Shown piece after piece: positions 1-5,659 of a stretch of 9,576 bases of DNA; the stretch's first letter is position 1; each line of letters begins with the position of its first letter. The position numbers and the translations under genes were made by a program. Below the pieces are notes generated by a model. The model had not been told where the DNA came from, did no database searches, and worked only from the letters and a program-made list of their open reading frames with translations. Source of the stretch: JABFSC01 sp031389045 (lineage in GTDB: Bacteria; Desulfobacterota; Binatia; Bin18); contig JANMSE010000376.1 in NCBI GenBank assembly GCA_031389045.1, positions 1 through 9,576 of the forward strand, written 5' to 3'.

Positions 1-2018
1 GTCGCCGTCGCGCTGGGGTCCGTCCCGTCATTGACGACAAAGGTCACACTGCGCGCCGTCGGGTTCGGATTCGGGGCCGTGTTGTTGTACGTCACCGTGC
101 GCAGCACGGTCTGGTAATTGGCCAGCGTGTCACTGCCCGCCAGCGTAAGAGTCGGCGCTACATAATTGACCGTGATACTCCCCGTCGGGGTCGCCGTCAG
201 GGTCTCCACGCCCACGTCGAGCAGATTCATGAGCGTCACCGTCGCCGAGGCCAGATTCGGGTTATCCAGGTCGCTCACCGTCAGTTGCGCCCCATCGACA
301 ATCACCGCCGGCGTCCCTTCCGTGAACGTCGCCGCATAGTTGATGCCCACCGCTGGCCCATTGAGGTCCACCACTGGTACATCATTGACCGCCGCCACCG
401 TGATGGTACTGGTCACCGGGACACTGGCATTCGTCCCATCATTGCCAATCCACGTCACCGTCCGGGCCGTCGCGGTCGGCGTCTGCGAGGTGTTCGCGTA
501 GGTCACACTGCGCAACGCCGCCTCATAGTTCGCCAGCGTGTCCGTGCCACTGAGGGTCAAGAGTCCGGTCGCAGGCGTGAAGACACCCGTGATCGTAGCG
601 GTGTCGGTAAAGCCCAACACATCCTGCCCGTTCTGATAGTTGCCCGTGATTTGCACGGTGGCCGACTCCAGATTGACATCGTCCGTATCGGCCACCGTGA
701 TCGTGGAGTCAATCGCCGTGGCTACTTGGTTCTCGGTGTAGGCCAACGTGCCCCCTGCGGTCAGCACCGGCGCATCATTGCCCGCCGTAATCGTAATAAA
801 CACCGTCGCCATGGCGCACAACAGCCCAGGGTCGCAAATCTGGTAGATGAAACTATCCGTCGTCGTCTCGCTGCCGTCGTGTGTGTAGCTGAACGTCCCG
901 TCGGCGTTCAGCGTCAAGGTACCGTTGGTGGGGGCGCTCCCCGGCGCGGTGTCGAGCGTCACCGTCAAATCTGTCAGCAGGTTGTCGGGGTCACTATCGT
1001 TCTGCCGCACACTGCTCGCCCCCGCCGGCGTGGTCAGCGTGGTGACCGTGCCGCCCTCGGACACCGTGGTACTGTCCGGCGTCGCCGTCGGCCCTTCATT
1101 CACATTCGTCAAGTTCACCGTGATCGTCGCAGTGCCACTCAGTGGGTTCGGCCCACTATCCGTCGCTTGCACCGTGAGCGTGAAGGTCGGCGTCGTCTCG
1201 AAGTTCAAGGCCGCGCTGGTGGCCACCGTGAGCTGTCCGCTGCTGTCAATGGCAAACGCCGTCCCGGTGTTGCCTGCCGTGATGCTCCAGGTATGCGTCT
1301 GGGCCGGCGTATGCGGGTCCGTCACCGTCACCGTGCCGACTGCGGTCGTATCGGTACTATTCTCGGCCAGGCTGAACGGCCCGCCGCTGACACTCGGCGT
1401 CTCGTTCACCGTCAACGTGAAGTTCTGGCTCGCGTTGGGCAGTATGCCATTGGCCGCCGTGAACATCAGATTATACGTCCCCCCCGTCCCGCTTGCGGGA
1501 TTCCCACTCAACACCCCCGTGCCCAGCACAAACGTCACGCCGCTGGGTAAGGTATCCCCGCTGATCGCCAGCGTCGGCGGCGGCGGCCCGGTCGTGGTCA
1601 CCGGAAACGTGTTGCTTTGCCCCACGATGAAGGCCGTCGTGTTGGCACTCGTGATCGTCGGCGCTGCCCCCGGCGCGATCCTCAACGGCAGTATCCGCCG
1701 CCCCAAACACCCGCGCGCGTCCCGCGCCGTGATCCGCACCGAGAACGTCCCGCTCACGGTTGGCGTCCCACTCAATTGGGCCGCCGCAGGACCCGTCGCA
1801 CTGATACTCAGCCCCGTGGGCACGCCGGTGACACTAAAGGCGAAGGGCGTCGTGCCCCCCGCCACCATGACCGTGACTGGCCCATACACTGCTGCTTCTT
1901 GCCCCGCCGTCAGACTGCTCGGCGTGAGCGTGATCGCGGGACACTGTCCCCACGCCACGTTGCTGGTCATCAGGAGTGTTCCGATTATCACCGCGCGCAG
2001 CATGTTGAAGTAGCTCAT
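1..2018 (-). CDS. Large secreted surface protein with Ig-like, cadherin and cadherin-like repeats (C-terminus beyond window)
   Basis: An uninterrupted minus-strand frame of 672 codons runs off the left edge, so this is the N-terminal part of a longer protein. It starts with a signal peptide (about residues 1-24, hydrophobic core LRAVIIGTLLM, probable cleavage after AWG). Two putative Ig domains of the He_PIG type follow at about 28-115 (motifs VPTGLSIS and LSGTPTVSGTFSVRI) and 119-205. A cadherin domain spans about 208-305 (FSLAENSTDTTAVGTVTVTD, ending near NVNEGP). A cadherin-like/VCBS-type domain spans about 306-398 (NGTLTLNADGTFSYTHDG). Two copies of a repeat lie at about 415-545 and 547-672, each with a DTLANY...VTY...TAR.VT...NDG core. 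Acidic Asp/Asn-rich motifs suggest calcium-stabilised folding. By family it is an adhesin or matrix protein outside the cell; the ligand is unknown. The start at 2018 is chosen because AAGGA lies seven bases upstream. The gene follows the 2032-2727 gene by 13 bases. Export route and C-terminal anchor are not visible. Confidence 0.85.
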   Translation of the reverse strand, partial: MSYFNMLRAVIIGTLLMTSNVAWGQCPAITLTPSSLTAGQEAAVYGPVTVMVAGGTTPFAFSVTGVPTGLSISATGPAAAQLSGTPTVSGTFSVRITARDARGCLGRRILPLRIAPGAAPTITSANTTAFIVGQSNTFPVTTTGPPPPTLAISGDTLPSGVTFVLGTGVLSGNPASGTGGTYNLMFTAANGILPNASQNFTLTVNETPSVSGGPFSLAENSTDTTAVGTVTVTDPHTPAQTHTWSITAGNTGTAFAIDSSGQLTVATSAALNFETTPTFTLTVQATDSGPNPLSGTATITVNLTNVNEGPTATPDSTTVSEGGTVTTLTTPAGASSVRQNDSDPDNLLTDLTVTLDTAPGSAPTNGTLTLNADGTFSYTHDGSETTTDSFIYQICDPGLLCAMATVFITITAGNDAPVLTAGGTLAYTENQVATAIDSTITVADTDDVNLESATVQITGNYQNGQDVLGFTDTATITGVFTPATGLLTLSGTDTLANYEAALRSVTYANTSQTPTATARTVTWIGNDGTNASVPVTSTITVAAVNDVPVVDLNGPAVGINYAATFTEGTPAVIVDGAQLTVSDLDNPNLASATVTLMNLLDVGVETLTATPTGSITVNYVAPTLTLAGSDTLANYQTVLRTVTYNNTAPNPNPTARSVTFVVNDGTDPSATA

Positions 2019-2025
2019 CTCGCAT

Positions 2026-2030
2026 TCCTT
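2026..2030 (-). promoter_or_regulatory. Ribosome binding site of the large surface protein gene
   Basis: AAGGA lies seven bases before the ATG at 2018 and just after the TAA of the upstream gene (2032-2034). It decides the start: the ATG at 2025 is in another frame and abuts the site too closely to be used. Confidence 0.6.
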
Positions 2031-2031
2031 C

Positions 2032-2727
2032 TTATTCGACCACGAACTCTTGCAATTCCACCGGGATCACCCCCGCCCCAAAGAACGGCCGGTCAAAAAA
2101 GGCTGTCGCCGCCGTCGTCCCAGTATCCCGCTCCACGTACAGCCGCACGAGCACGCTGCCCGCGCCCGCCGGTGACATCACCGTCTGCGCCGTCCCCGGC
2201 ACCGTCCCCGGTATCCCGTACCACGTCGTATTACTCAGCGGATAATCCAGCGCCCCGATCGTCCCGCCTTGGGCCTCGCCGCCTAGACTATTGGCCGCCA
2301 CGCAGCCCGCCCCACTGGAAAATTCCACTTCAATGAAGATGAACACTTCGTTGGCCGCTTGGCCCGTGGGCACCTTTACCCGTGTCCCGTAGTTGTAGTT
2401 CGTCGTCGGTGCCACCGCCACGCATTGACTGATGCCGCTCTGATCCCCCGCGGCGGTGGCGGCGTTGAGGGTCAGATCGACGGCCCCCGACGCTAGCACG
2501 TTGCCCACATCCTCGGTGGGCTCGTGAATCTGCGTGCCATTGGCTCCGCCAAAAGCTGTCCAGCTCGTCAACCCGCTCGCATCGTCAAAATCGGGATTGA
2601 GCAGCAGATTCTGCCCCCAGCTCCGCGTTGGCCCCGCCAGACTGCCGAACAGCATGAGCGCGAGTGCCACGCGCCAGGTTCGGTGGCCTATGGATTTGGT
2701 GAAACTCCCCGTCTGTTCGGCTCGCAT
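2032..2727 (-). CDS. Secreted protein with a CBM4/9-like (galactose-binding-type) domain
   Basis: This encodes 231 residues. An unusually long signal peptide runs to about residue 38: a polar, basic N-region, then VALALMLFGSLAG, with cleavage near SWG before Gln39. The mature protein opens with NLLLNPDFDD...GLTSWTAFG, the usual opening of CBM4/9-like beta-sandwich domains. It ends with a strand typical of the end of this fold (TAATAFFDRPFFGAG) and a short tail, IPVELQEFVVE, that closes the protein. PVEL-x-F tails of this kind are seen at the ends of secreted proteins in several environmental phyla, but their role here is unknown. No catalytic domain is present, so it may bind glycan or act as a structural partner. 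The gene lies 13 bases before the large surface protein on the same strand, which implies co-transcription and perhaps translational coupling. GAGGA sits four bases before the ATG. The CBM assignment rests on termini and size only. Confidence 0.8.
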   Translation of the reverse strand: MRAEQTGSFTKSIGHRTWRVALALMLFGSLAGPTRSWGQNLLLNPDFDDASGLTSWTAFGGANGTQIHEPTEDVGNVLASGAVDLTLNAATAAGDQSGISQCVAVAPTTNYNYGTRVKVPTGQAANEVFIFIEVEFSSGAGCVAANSLGGEAQGGTIGALDYPLSNTTWYGIPGTVPGTAQTVMSPAGAGSVLVRLYVERDTGTTAATAFFDRPFFGAGVIPVELQEFVVE

Positions 2728-2756
2728 CGCGTCCTCGCTTTTCTGTCAATGGCTCC

Positions 2757-2776
2757 CGCGCTCGACAACGAGCGCG
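2757..2776. promoter_or_regulatory. Perfect inverted repeat upstream of the secreted-protein operon
   Basis: CGCGCTCG, four-base loop ACAA, then CGAGCGCG: an 8-bp perfect stem ending 29 bases before the ATG at 2727. No T-run follows on either strand, so it is not a standard terminator. It could be a leader hairpin or an operator for the downstream minus-strand pair. No convincing -35/-10 pair was identified nearby. Confidence 0.4.
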
Positions 2777-2867
2777 AGGCAGGGTTAGAAATCCAACGTG
2801 GAGAATCTACCGGAGTCTGGGAGCAAGAGCAAGTTTTGCGGCGGGTGGCGGGGAGGGGAAGGCAAAA

Positions 2868-2921
2868 GGGGCAAAGCAAAAAGCAAAAAGCAAAAAGCAA
2901 AAAGCAAAAAGCAAAAATAAG
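2868..2921 (-). repeat. Heptamer array 1 (six perfect GCAAAAA units)
   Basis: Six contiguous perfect copies of the 7-mer GCAAAAA occupy 2876-2917, flanked by GGGGCAAA on the left and TAAG on the right. Read on the minus strand it starts CTTATTTTTG and ends CTTTGCC, the same boundary sequences as the plus-strand arrays at 2995-3028 and 3887-3948. It is a tandem repeat in non-coding DNA and strikingly A/T-rich for this genome. Confidence 0.85.
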
Positions 2922-2994
2922 AAGACGGCCTACCTCGCGGCAAAGTTCCGAATTCCGCGTTTCGGGTTTCCATCTCAGTCCTCAGCCCTTTTTC

Positions 2995-3028
2995 CTTATT
3001 TTTACCTTTTGATTTTTGCTTTGCCGCC
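2995..3028 (+). repeat. Heptamer array 2 (short form)
   Basis: It opens with CTTATTTTTACCTTTTG, continues with one ATTTTTG unit and closes with CTTTGCCGCC. Both ends match the array at 3887-3948, which has more units between them. It is inverted relative to array 1, which lies about 75 bases to the left. Confidence 0.7.
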
Positions 3029-3114
3029 GTCACTCCGCAAACACCACGTCGAGAGCCGTGGCCGTCAAGAGGCGTTCGCTCCACCGCGGCAGCGTCAAGG
3101 AAAGGTCACTTGAT

Positions 3115-3150
3115 CCCCCTCACCCTAGCCCTCTCCCAGCCGGGAGAGGG
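3115..3150. repeat. Hairpin-forming dispersed repeat (CCCTCTCCC / GGGAGAGGG)
   Basis: A C-rich lead-in (CCCCCTCACCCTAG) runs into CCCTCTCCC (3129-3137), loop AGCC, and GGGAGAGGG (3142-3150), a perfect 9-bp stem. Closely similar CCCTCACCC..CCCTCTCCC hairpins occur as dispersed intergenic repeats in many bacterial genomes (recalled, not searched here). It lies 123 bases downstream of the peroxidase stop codon. It lacks a T-tract, so a role as intrinsic terminator is doubtful, though the strong stem could protect mRNA 3' ends. Confidence 0.6.
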
Positions 3151-3178
3151 AATTCGGAACTCGGAACCCAAAACTCGC

Positions 3179-3195
3179 TAACTTAATGCCACTGG
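3179..3195. repeat. Intergenic 17-mer, copy 1
   Basis: TAACTTAATGCCACTGG recurs at 8140-8156 with a single C/T difference, next to another hairpin-type repeat. Both copies are in spacers and both sit beside C/G-rich hairpins, which suggests pieces of one dispersed repeat family. Confidence 0.55.
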
Positions 3196-3272
3196 CTCAG
3201 GCGAAAGAGGGAACTCGCAACTCGCTCACGGACAATGCCATTGAAGTCTGGTCGTCAGGCGCGGAGGCGTGC

Positions 3273-3830
3273 TCACGGCTGGCCAGTCCCTGCCAACAAC
3301 GCCTCAATCTGTTTCTCCAGCCCGGCGTCCTCCGGGACGGTCTGCGCCGGGTAGGCCGCCACCACCTTGCCTGCCCGGTCCACCAGATATTTATGGAAGT
3401 TCCATCGGGGCTCCTGGCCGGACTGCGCCGCCAGTTGCTTGAACAGGGGGTTGGCTTCGCTCCCCTTGACCGCACTCGTGGAAAACATGGGGAAACTCAC
3501 CCCGTAATTGAGATAGCAGACCTCCGCCGTGCGCTCGGCCTCGGCGAATTCTTGCTTGAAATCGTTGGACGGAAACCCCAGCACCACCAACCCTCGCTCC
3601 CGGTACTTCTGGTATACGGCTTCGAGTCCCTTGAATTGCGGCGTGTAGCCGCACTGGCTGGCCGTGTTGACGACGAGCACCACCTTACCTCGGTAGGCCT
3701 CACAAAAATTCACCGGCGGGCCACCACGTAGGGGTGTCATCTTGTACGTCAACAGCGGGGGACATTCCTGCGCCGAGACGGGGGTCGCCAGGACCGCGAG
3801 TAAAAGGATGAATGTGAACGGCTTGCGCAT
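3273..3830 (-). CDS. Exported glutathione peroxidase family protein (thioredoxin-type)
   Basis: This encodes 185 residues. A signal peptide (residues 1-20, MRKPFTFILLLAVLATPVSA) directs export, so it probably acts in the periplasm on hydrogen peroxide or organic hydroperoxides. The GPx fold is shown by NTASQCGYTPQF with peroxidatic Cys60, LGFPSNDFKQEF with catalytic Gln93, and PRWNFHKYLVD with Trp143-Asn144, giving a complete Cys/Gln/Trp/Asn set. Cys60 is an ordinary TGC codon, so this is not a selenoprotein. Cys105, in the helix VCYLNYGVSFP, sits where thioredoxin-dependent GPx enzymes keep their resolving cysteine, so a thioredoxin-like reductant is more likely than glutathione (inference). 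The usual FPCNQFGxQE loop is FPSNDFKQE here, one residue shorter, as I recall for a secreted bacterial subgroup. Cys23 and Cys43 are extra. AAGGAGGT lies six bases before the ATG. The gene is 190 bases downstream of the slipin gene on the same strand and may have its own promoter. Confidence 0.92.
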   Translation of the reverse strand: MRKPFTFILLLAVLATPVSAQECPPLLTYKMTPLRGGPPVNFCEAYRGKVVLVVNTASQCGYTPQFKGLEAVYQKYRERGLVVLGFPSNDFKQEFAEAERTAEVCYLNYGVSFPMFSTSAVKGSEANPLFKQLAAQSGQEPRWNFHKYLVDRAGKVVAAYPAQTVPEDAGLEKQIEALLAGTGQP

Positions 3831-3836
3831 ATCCCT

Positions 3837-3844
3837 ACCTCCTT
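3837..3844 (-). promoter_or_regulatory. Strong ribosome binding site of the peroxidase gene
   Basis: AAGGAGGT is a full anti-Shine-Dalgarno match six bases before the ATG at 3830. It is the best site in the window and fixes the start just ahead of the signal peptide. Confidence 0.8.
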
Positions 3845-3851
3845 AAGGGTG

Positions 3852-3874
3852 CTCAAGGCGCCTCGTGCCTTGAG
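3852..3874. promoter_or_regulatory. Inverted repeat in the peroxidase leader
   Basis: CTCAAGGC, a seven-base spacer, then GCCTTGAG: an 8-bp perfect stem ending eight bases before the ribosome binding site. On the minus strand no T-run follows, so it is unlikely to terminate the slipin transcript. A leader hairpin or a dyad operator for the peroxidase gene is possible. Confidence 0.4.
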
Positions 3875-3886
3875 GGGGTCGGTCGT

Positions 3887-3948
3887 CTTATTTTTGCCTT
3901 TTGCCTTTTGCCTTTTGATTTTTGATTTTTCATTTTTCCTTTGCCGCC
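3887..3948 (+). repeat. Heptamer array 3 (long form)
   Basis: It begins CTTATTTTTG, then has CCTTTTG units, then ATTTTTG units and variants (CATTTTT), and ends CTTTGCCGCC. The ends are shared with the array at 2995-3028, while the number of internal 7-base units differs. It lies in the spacer between the slipin and peroxidase genes. Confidence 0.8.
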
Positions 3949-3963
3949 CATCCCTACTTGCAA

Positions 3964-4002
3964 GGACTTGTTGTGGACTTGCCCTGGACCTGCGGGGACT
4001 TG
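3964..4002 (+). repeat. Four phased copies of GGACTTG at 10-11 base spacing
   Basis: GGACTTG begins at 3964, 3975 and 3996, and GGACCTG begins at 3986, giving periods of 11, 11 and 10 bases, close to one helical turn. The block lies 18 bases past the slipin stop and about 130-170 bases upstream of the peroxidase start. It could be an array of protein sites on one face of the helix or a decayed tandem repeat. Confidence 0.55.
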
Positions 4003-4020
4003 CTTGCTTGCCTGACTGGC

Positions 4021-4959
4021 CTACGACTTCTTCACATCCCCTGCAGGCATCCGGTTAATCACATTCATCGCCATCGCGATCATCGACCCGATGTCCGAGA
4101 CGTTAGCGGGAAGAATCATGGTGTTCGTGGTTTTCGCCAGTTCGCCAAAGCGACCAATGTACTGCTCGGCGACCCGCAACTGCACGGCCTCGAATCCACC
4201 GGGCAACTGAATCGACTCGGCGATTTTGCGAATCCCTTCAGCCGTGGCAACGGCAATTGCCGTAATGGCCGCCGCTTGCCCTTCGGCTTCGTTAATCTGT
4301 TGTTGTTTATTGCCTTCCGAGGCTTTGATCGCTTGCTGCTTTTCGCCTTCAGCCGTGTTGATAGCCGCGTCGCGTTCGCCTTCGGAGGTGAGGATCACCG
4401 CCCGTTTCTCGCGTTCGGCGCGCATCTGTTTTTCCATCGCCGCCAGCACATCCTGGGGCGGCGTGATGTTCTTGATTTCGTAACGCAACACTTTGACGCC
4501 CCACGACTCCGTGGCTTTATCCAGTTCATTGACGACGTTGGTGTTGATCTGCGTCCGTTCCTCGAAGGTGCGGTCCAACTCGATTCTGCCAATCTCGCTG
4601 CGCAGCGTGGTTTGCGCGAGTTGCGAGACCGCGAATTCGTAGTTGGTGATGCCATAGGAGGCGCGTTCCGGGTTGACGATCTTGTAGTACAGCACCCCAT
4701 CAACATGCACCTGCACGTTATCTCGCGTGATGCAGACCTGCTCAGGAATATCGAAAGCGCCTTCTTTCAGGGAATGGCGATACCGGATGGTGTCAACGAA
4801 CGGCACGAGAATATGAAATCCTGGCTCCAGAATCCCGGCGTATTTGCCCAGCCGCTCGACGATGTACGCATTCTGTTGTGGGACAACAATGGCGATGCGG
4901 CTGAGGATGTACCACACTAAGATGCCAAGTCCCACGACGACAAGTATTGTTCCGGTCAT
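4021..4959 (-). CDS. qmcA: QmcA-type paraslipin (SPFH/stomatin-like membrane protein)
   Basis: This encodes 312 residues, close to the roughly 305 of E. coli QmcA. One N-terminal membrane segment (about 4-20, ILVVVGLGILVWYILS) is followed by the SPFH/band-7 domain (about 22-190), with VPQQNAYIVERLGKY, LEPGFHILVPFVD and the paraslipin signature LAQTTLRSEIGRIELDRTFEER (118-134). A coiled-coil region at about 175-240 carries repeated (A/S)EG motifs (SEGERDAAI, AEGEKQQAI, SEGNKQQQI, AEGQAAAI), which drive oligomerisation in this family. A C-terminal helical region with MILPANVSDIGSMIAMAM follows. Family members form large membrane assemblies that organise membrane domains and modulate proteases such as FtsH (family knowledge). 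It is encoded 19 bases after an NfeD-like gene, the classic pairing. AAGGA seven bases before the ATG supports the start. Confidence 0.95.
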   Translation of the reverse strand: MTGTILVVVGLGILVWYILSRIAIVVPQQNAYIVERLGKYAGILEPGFHILVPFVDTIRYRHSLKEGAFDIPEQVCITRDNVQVHVDGVLYYKIVNPERASYGITNYEFAVSQLAQTTLRSEIGRIELDRTFEERTQINTNVVNELDKATESWGVKVLRYEIKNITPPQDVLAAMEKQMRAEREKRAVILTSEGERDAAINTAEGEKQQAIKASEGNKQQQINEAEGQAAAITAIAVATAEGIRKIAESIQLPGGFEAVQLRVAEQYIGRFGELAKTTNTMILPANVSDIGSMIAMAMNVINRMPAGDVKKS

Positions 4960-4978
4960 TGTCCCTTCCTTCCCTGCA

Positions 4979-5419
4979 TTATAAAGCCCGGACCCCCAAG
5001 GTGAGTCCTTCTATTTGATACACACGGCACCGTTGCCCTTTTCGCAACGGTTCCGCCCCACCATTGACGACCGTCCACGACGAGCCCCGCCCTTCGGCTT
5101 TGCCCGTGGCATTGGGAGCGAGATCGTCGAGTACCGTCACGATTTCCCCGACCAGCGAGTCCAAGTCTCCGGTGCGGACCTTAAGATGCTTGCCGCTCAT
5201 AAGCCCCGCGAGTTGTCCGCGAAAGAGTGCGAGGGTGGCGAGCGAAAAAATCGAGAACAAGAGCCACTGCCAGGTGGGCGACACCTCAATCCCCACGCCT
5301 CCCAGCAGGCCCACAAGTATGGCACCAACCCCGAAAAAGAAAAAATAGAAGAGTCCCGGCGTGACCACTTCCATCGCCAGGAGCGCGAACCCGGACAGCA
5401 TCCATATCCACCAGGGCAT
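4979..5419 (-). CDS. nfeD: NfeD/YbbJ-like membrane protein, partner of the paraslipin
   Basis: This encodes 146 residues. Three membrane helices lie at about 4-19 (WIWMLSGFALLAMEVV), 22-42 (Gly/Phe-rich, GLFYFFFFGVGAILVGLLGG) and 48-66 (PTWQWLLFSIFSLATLALF). A soluble OB-fold domain follows at about 85-146 (LVGEIVTVLDDLAP...LRKGQRCRVYQIEGLTLGV). This is the short NfeD1b/YbbJ form without the ClpP-like protease domain of long NfeDs. It is known to pair with slipins, probably acting with them in membrane-domain organisation. The open frame extends 33 codons upstream to an ATG at 5518, but that extension is polar and unlike the family. GGAGGA (5426-5431) six bases before the ATG at 5419 decides the start. 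It is transcribed immediately before the slipin gene. Confidence 0.93.
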   Translation of the reverse strand: MPWWIWMLSGFALLAMEVVTPGLFYFFFFGVGAILVGLLGGVGIEVSPTWQWLLFSIFSLATLALFRGQLAGLMSGKHLKVRTGDLDSLVGEIVTVLDDLAPNATGKAEGRGSSWTVVNGGAEPLRKGQRCRVYQIEGLTLGVRAL

Positions 5420-5425
5420 ACGGTA

Positions 5426-5431
5426 TCCTCC
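5426..5431 (-). promoter_or_regulatory. Ribosome binding site fixing the NfeD start
   Basis: GGAGGA lies six bases upstream of the ATG at 5419, directly before the first membrane helix. This argues against the longer reading from 5518. Confidence 0.7.
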
Positions 5432-5441
5432 AGTGACGGAG

Positions 5442-5549
5442 TTACGCTGTTTTGGATCGGGCGGCAAGGATCGCTTTGATGAGGTCTTCTGGAACCTCCG
5501 CTGGCACGGGGTCCTCAATTGGCGTGAGCACGGCTTTGCCGATCTGCAT
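5442..5549 (-). CDS. Possible 35-residue small protein upstream of NfeD
   Basis: A short minus-strand frame from ATG at 5549 to TAA at 5442 would encode MQIGKAVLTPIEDP, a Pro/Glu/Val linker, then an amphipathic helix (PEDLIKAILAARSK). I do not recognise it. In its favour: it lies in the same direction as nfeD, ends 22 bases before that start, and about two thirds of its codons end in G or C, like neighbouring genes. Against it: only a weak AAAAGA-like site precedes the ATG, and a frame this short can occur by chance. It could be a leader peptide, a real small protein, or the tail of a decayed gene. Confidence 0.3.
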   Translation of the reverse strand: MQIGKAVLTPIEDPVPAEVPEDLIKAILAARSKTA

Positions 5550-5583
5550 TGTCTTTTGATAATTGATCCGTCAGATTCACGTC

Positions 5584-5610
5584 CGACAAATTACCATAGT
5601 GCGACAAATT
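5584..5610. repeat. Direct repeat CGACAAATT with 18-base period
   Basis: CGACAAATT occurs at 5584-5592 and again at 5602-5610, upstream of the small ORF and nfeD and downstream of the oxidoreductase stop. The location fits a promoter or operator region for the nfeD-slipin unit, but no clear -35/-10 pair was found. Confidence 0.4.
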
Positions 5611-5659
5611 CGCTCTATGACCGCGCGTGCTCCTTTCCTCTCCTGGTCGCCACCTTTTC

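Larger units (their letters stand above)
2728..3272. other. Gene-free spacer made of hairpins and dispersed repeats
   Basis: I see no supportable gene in these 545 bases. Open frames crossing it translate to low-complexity peptides that come from the heptamer repeats (for example runs of FCFLLFA). It holds, from left to right, the 2757-2776 inverted repeat, an A-rich heptamer array, a related T-rich array in opposite orientation, a G+C-rich hairpin element, and short AACTCG-type repeats around 3150-3220. It separates the end of the peroxidase gene from the start of the secreted-protein pair, both on the minus strand, so the promoter of that pair should lie within it. Confidence 0.6.

Noticed and set aside
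285..2013. Two long plus-strand open frames (285-1550 and 925-2013)
   Set aside because: They are the antisense of the minus-strand surface protein, whose frame gives a signal peptide and recognisable Ig and cadherin motifs. The plus-strand products are low-complexity (Arg-rich or Val/Pro/Ser-rich) with no domain.
2688..3084. Minus-strand frames crossing the heptamer array, with hydrophobic FCFLLFA runs that mimic a membrane protein
   Set aside because: The apparent hydrophobic segments are translations of GCAAAAA-type tandem repeats; no ribosome site or homologous domain is visible.
3186..3731. 181-codon plus-strand frame
   Set aside because: Antisense to the glutathione peroxidase gene, which has complete catalytic motifs.
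3273..3830. Selenocysteine version of glutathione peroxidase
   Set aside because: The active-site residue 60 is encoded by TGC, with no in-frame TGA.
3852..3874. Intrinsic terminator for the slipin transcript
   Set aside because: No T-run follows the stem on the minus strand; the T-rich stretch is on the other side and strand.
2868..3948. Heptamer arrays as a CRISPR-like array
   Set aside because: Units are 7 bases long and contiguous with no unique spacers.
3922..4920. 332-codon plus-strand frame
   Set aside because: Antisense to the slipin gene; the long opening reflects that gene's codon composition, and the product has no recognisable motif.
5420..5518. 33-codon N-terminal extension of NfeD
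   Set aside because: A polar sequence unlike NfeD family N-termini. A strong ribosome site lies directly before the internal ATG at 5419.
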